Part shown: piece after piece, positions 61,550 through 64,000 of the stretch
Numbering within the stretch: the stretch's first letter is position 1
How the letters are laid out: each line of letters starts with the position of its first letter
DNA from: Streptomyces sp. 2114.4
GTDB lineage: Bacteria; Actinomycetota; Actinomycetes; Streptomycetales; Streptomycetaceae
Length of the DNA stretch: 64,000 bases
NCBI RefSeq assembly: GCF_900187385.1
Contig: NZ_FYEY01000001.1
Span: 7,564,001 to 7,628,000, forward strand
Reading direction: 5' to 3'
The notes under the pieces: generated by a model
Database searches by the model: none
Told to the model about the DNA's origin: nothing
What the model saw: the letters and a program-made list of their open reading frames with translations, nothing else
Translations under genes and position numbers: made by a program

Positions 61550-61823
61550 GGCCGTGCGCCGTGCGGGCTGACGCAGGGCGCGTGCCGTGCGGCCGGAACC
61601 GTCGGCCGCACGGGGGCGATTGACGGCGGCGCCACCTACGGTGCGGCGCTCGGCGTCACCCGGCCTCCGACCAGGGCTTTCACCAGACCGCTTTACCGAT
61701 CCATTACTGCTATCGGAGCAATTCTTGGGGCCGTTGGAGTGGCTGTTCGTCGTGTCTGCGGGGTTTACGGCGGGGCGCGGTACTCATCAAATGTCAGATT
61801 TCCTGCCAAACAGGAGAAACGCA

Positions 61824-62177
61824 ATGCGCAAGTTCATAGGCCGTTCCGTGGCCGCCGCGGCCCTTGCCGCCGCTACCGTCGTCCCGCTCGCCGGCATAGC
61901 TTCGGCCACCCCGCAGGCGCCGGCTGCATCCTCCAAGGGCGACCACCACGGTCGTCACCACGAGGGCCGTCACCACCACAGGCACCACTGCCACCACCAC
62001 CACGGCTTCGGCAACTTCGGCTACGGCGGCTTCGGCGGCCTGGGCGGCTTCGGCGGTCTGGGCGGCTTCGGCGGCTTCGGCGGCTACAACGGCTTCGGCG
62101 GCTACGGCCACTGCGGCTTCGACAACTACGGCTACGGCTTCGGGGGCTTCCCCTTCGGCCTGCTGGGCATCCTCTGA
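61824..62177 (+). CDS. Small secreted His-rich and Gly/Phe/Tyr-rich protein
   Basis: ATG 61824 with AGGAG 7 nt upstream gives a 117-aa precursor. A signal peptide (MRKFIGRSVAAAALAAATVV..., cleavage near ASA-TP) is followed by a cluster with about 15 His in 26 residues (HHGRHHEGRHHHRHHCHHHH), and then a FGG/LGG/YGG repeat region to the end. There are two Cys. It is exported, and the His cluster should bind metals such as Ni, Cu or Zn. The repeat part is reminiscent of self-assembling Gly-rich proteins. No family was recognised. Confidence 0.8.
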   Translation: MRKFIGRSVAAAALAAATVVPLAGIASATPQAPAASSKGDHHGRHHEGRHHHRHHCHHHHGFGNFGYGGFGGLGGFGGLGGFGGFGGYNGFGGYGHCGFDNYGYGFGGFPFGLLGIL

Positions 62178-62195
62178 CCGGCAGTAGCACTGAAG

Positions 62196-62222
62196 GCCGC
62201 CGCAGCCCCCGGCTGCGGCGGC
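62196..62222. terminator. Bidirectional terminator hairpin
   Basis: GCCGCCGCAGCC (62196-62207), loop CCC, GGCTGCGGCGGC (62211-62222). It lies between the convergent small secreted protein and acyl-CoA ligase genes. Confidence 0.85.
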
Positions 62223-62231
62223 TCGTCGCTG

Positions 62232-63776
62232 TCAGCCCGCGGTGCCGGCCTCCTGCTCGGCCCGCCGTCGCAGCTCCTTCTTGTCGGGCTTCCCGGCATC
62301 GGTCAGCGGCAGCGCCTCGACGAAGGTGACGTGCGCCGGTTCGTACATCGCACCGCGCTCCGCGCAGACCATCTCGCGCAGCTGCTGCCCGTCGACGCTG
62401 CTGCCGGGCGCCCGCACCACCGCCGCGTGCACCCGCTCCATGCGGTCGGCGTCGCGGACTCCGAACACGGCGCTCTGCAGTACCTGCGGGTGCGAGTTCA
62501 GCAGGTCCTCCAGTTCCGTCGTGTACACATGGCCGCCGACCACGACGATCATGTCCTTGATCCGGTCGACGATCGTCAAGTACCCCTCGTCGTCGAGGAA
62601 TCCGATGTCCCCGGTGTGCAGCCAGCCGTCCCGCAGGACCTCGGCGGTCAGCTCGGGCTGCTTCCAGTACCCCTTCATGATCATGTCGGAGCGGACGCAG
62701 ATCTCGCCGTGTTCCCCGGCCGGCAGATCGCGGCCCGATTCGTCGCGGACCGCCACCTCGACCTCGGGCAGCACCTTCCCCGCCGACCGCAGCCGCTCGG
62801 GGCGCTGCGGGTCGTGGTCCTCCTGGGTGAGCACGCTGATGCCGCCGGCCTCGTTCTGGCCGTAGGCCTGCATCAGTACCGGGCCGAACGTCCTTACCGC
62901 GTCGGCTATCCGGGCCGGGGACGCCTGGCAGCCGCCGTAGGTCAGCATCCGCAGGCTGGAGGTGTCGGTGTGCCGCGCGTCCGGGTGGTCCATCAGCTGG
63001 TAGAGCAGCGGCGGCAGCAGGAAGACCTCGGTGATGCGCTCGCGTGCGATGGTGGCGAGCGCGGTGCTCGGGTCGAAGTCGTCGAGCAGTACGACCGTGC
63101 CGCCCGCGTGCAGCGTGCTGTCGGCCATCAGGCCCGCGGCGTGCGCGAGGGTGGTGCACACCAGCTGGCGTCGCTCGTACTCCGGCTGCTGGAGCACCCC
63201 GTGGAACCAGCGCGCCTGCTCGAAGGTGGTGCAGATGCCCTTCGGGTGGCCGGTGGTGCCGCCGGTGTGGCGGATGGTGCAGACGTCGTCGGGCCGGGCC
63301 CGGCTCGCGAACGGCTCGTCGGACTGACCGGCCGCCAGCTCCAGCAGGTCCGTGCCCACCTTGGCGGGGCCGAGGACGAGCACCTCCGGAACCGGCGCCA
63401 ACGCGGTGACCTCGGCGGCCCGTTCGGCATAGCGCGGGTCGACGATCAGGGCGCGGGTCTCGACATCGCGGACGATGGCGGCCTGGGACTCGGCGGACAG
63501 CTTGTTGTAGAGGTAGTTGACCCGGGCGCCGACCAGGTTGGCCGCGTAACGGGCTGCGATGATCTCCGGGAGGTTGCCGCTCAGGAGCGTGACGGTCGCT
63601 TCGCGGCCGACGCCCCGGGCACACAGTGCCCGTGCCATGCGGTGGACCAGTGAGCGGAACTCACCTGCCGTGACGCGGCGGCCTTGGTGTACCAGGACTT
63701 CGCGCCCCGGGTCGGCGCTAAGTACATCGAGGTTCTCCTCTACATAGGTGCGGAATGTCCGGGCGGCGTTGGGCAT
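62232..63776 (-). CDS. Fatty acid/aryl CoA ligase family protein (AMP-forming)
   Basis: The 514-aa ANL-superfamily enzyme has the P-loop RHTGGTTGHPKG (169-180), the A5-like QAYGQNEAGG, the A7 motif GWLHTGDIGFLDDEGYLTIVDRIKDMI and the A10 Lys in PLTDAGKPDKKELRRRA. It would adenylate a carboxylic acid and load it on CoA. The substrate cannot be told from sequence. It is the only gene visible of a possible cluster beyond the right edge. A perfect palindrome lies about 65 nt upstream of its start. Confidence 0.9.
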   Translation of the reverse strand: MPNAARTFRTYVEENLDVLSADPGREVLVHQGRRVTAGEFRSLVHRMARALCARGVGREATVTLLSGNLPEIIAARYAANLVGARVNYLYNKLSAESQAAIVRDVETRALIVDPRYAERAAEVTALAPVPEVLVLGPAKVGTDLLELAAGQSDEPFASRARPDDVCTIRHTGGTTGHPKGICTTFEQARWFHGVLQQPEYERRQLVCTTLAHAAGLMADSTLHAGGTVVLLDDFDPSTALATIARERITEVFLLPPLLYQLMDHPDARHTDTSSLRMLTYGGCQASPARIADAVRTFGPVLMQAYGQNEAGGISVLTQEDHDPQRPERLRSAGKVLPEVEVAVRDESGRDLPAGEHGEICVRSDMIMKGYWKQPELTAEVLRDGWLHTGDIGFLDDEGYLTIVDRIKDMIVVVGGHVYTTELEDLLNSHPQVLQSAVFGVRDADRMERVHAAVVRAPGSSVDGQQLREMVCAERGAMYEPAHVTFVEALPLTDAGKPDKKELRRRAEQEAGTAG

Positions 63777-63839
63777 GATGTGAGGCTTCCTCCTGACGCC
63801 GGCGGGCGCAGTCGGCTACGCCGGATGTGATGTACATAG

Positions 63840-63864
63840 ATTTGGTTGCTACAGGCAACCAAAT
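63840..63864. promoter_or_regulatory. Perfect 10-bp inverted repeat upstream of the acyl-CoA ligase gene
   Basis: ATTTGGTTGC (63840-63849), spacer TACAG, GCAACCAAAT (63855-63864). It is AT-rich compared with its surroundings, which is typical of a TetR-type operator. The regulator gene is not in the window. Confidence 0.65.
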
Positions 63865-63891
63865 GCCAGGATAGTCGCTGCAGATCAACAT

Positions 63892-63931
63892 CTCCAAGTC
63901 GGTCTCCGGCCGGGCTCCAAGTCGGTCTCCG
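63892..63931. repeat. 17-bp direct repeat
   Basis: CTCCAAGTCGGTCTCCG occurs at 63892-63908 and 63915-63931, 6 nt apart, in the non-coding right edge of the window. No function is apparent. Confidence 0.8.
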
Positions 63932-64000
63932 CGCCGGACGGTTACACGAGGAGAACCCCTGGCGGGCGCACCGAGATGCCCGCCGTGCGCTGCCCGGCCA

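Overview
The window is about 72% GC or higher, with strong third-position GC bias, GTG/TTG starts and many 4-base ATGA/GTGA gene overlaps. Its gene content (urease without UreE, MurT/GatD, a gamma-butyrolactone synthase/receptor pair, a subtilisin-inhibitor-like protein, a high-affinity actinobacterial [NiFe] hydrogenase) points to a Streptomyces or close streptomycete chromosome. No tRNA, rRNA, CRISPR array, transposase or phage gene was seen.

Layout, left half: the 3' end of ureA, then ureB-ureC-(27-codon leader)-ureF-ureG-ureD (1-4541, +). Next comes a four-gene minus-strand module of Roadblock/LC7-type proteins plus a PATAN/DUF4388-like protein (4558-6772), with no GTPase or kinase beside it. 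A secreted tripeptidyl aminopeptidase-type hydrolase (7413-9053), a PARG-like protein, an NAD-dependent epimerase, a PlsC acyltransferase and a PfpI-type protein follow. Two secreted proteins come next, one of them an SSI-type protease inhibitor with Arg at P1. Then come a CtaG/small membrane protein pair, pfkA, gatD-murT, def, a TetR/acyl-CoA dehydrogenase divergon, glyoxylate carboligase, a cytochrome P450 and an AdaA-AlkA/Ogt alkylation repair operon.

Middle: an SDR, then an AfsA/ScbA-like gamma-butyrolactone synthase divergent from an ArpA/ScbR-like receptor that keeps the ligand-binding Trp. One ARE-like site lies between -35 and -10 of the synthase promoter and a second lies after the receptor gene. 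The following gene is an MFS exporter fused to three carboxypeptidase-regulatory-like domains. A GNAT, a truncated GntR and a DUF4232-type lipoprotein lead to the hydrogenase island.

Hydrogenase island (37182-50750, +): hhyS, hhyL, a NifU-C-like protein, three uncharacterised proteins (DUF5947, DUF6084 and unnamed), a maturation protease, a 34-aa DUF6893-type protein, then hypA-hypB-hypF-hypC-hypD-hypE. Almost all genes overlap or nearly touch, so they are probably cotranscribed up to a strong hairpin at 50770-50805. The most striking feature is hypF. A 41-nt segment (46706-46746), built on a short palindrome that resembles a dispersed Streptomyces repeat, breaks the reading frame inside the YrdC domain. 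It leaves two halves that overlap by ATGA. Either the hydrogenase cannot be matured normally, HypF works as a split protein, or the assembly has a one-base error.

Right end: an EfeB/Dyp peroxidase, an AccE-like fragment, an MFS exporter divergent from an ArsR-type regulator, an APC permease, a PP2C phosphatase with a separate MASE1 protein, and LigC divergent from a LigD-type polymerase domain. Last are a His- and Gly-rich small secreted protein and an acyl-CoA ligase with a perfect 10-bp inverted repeat upstream.

Functions are assigned from motifs and recall of families; no search was run.
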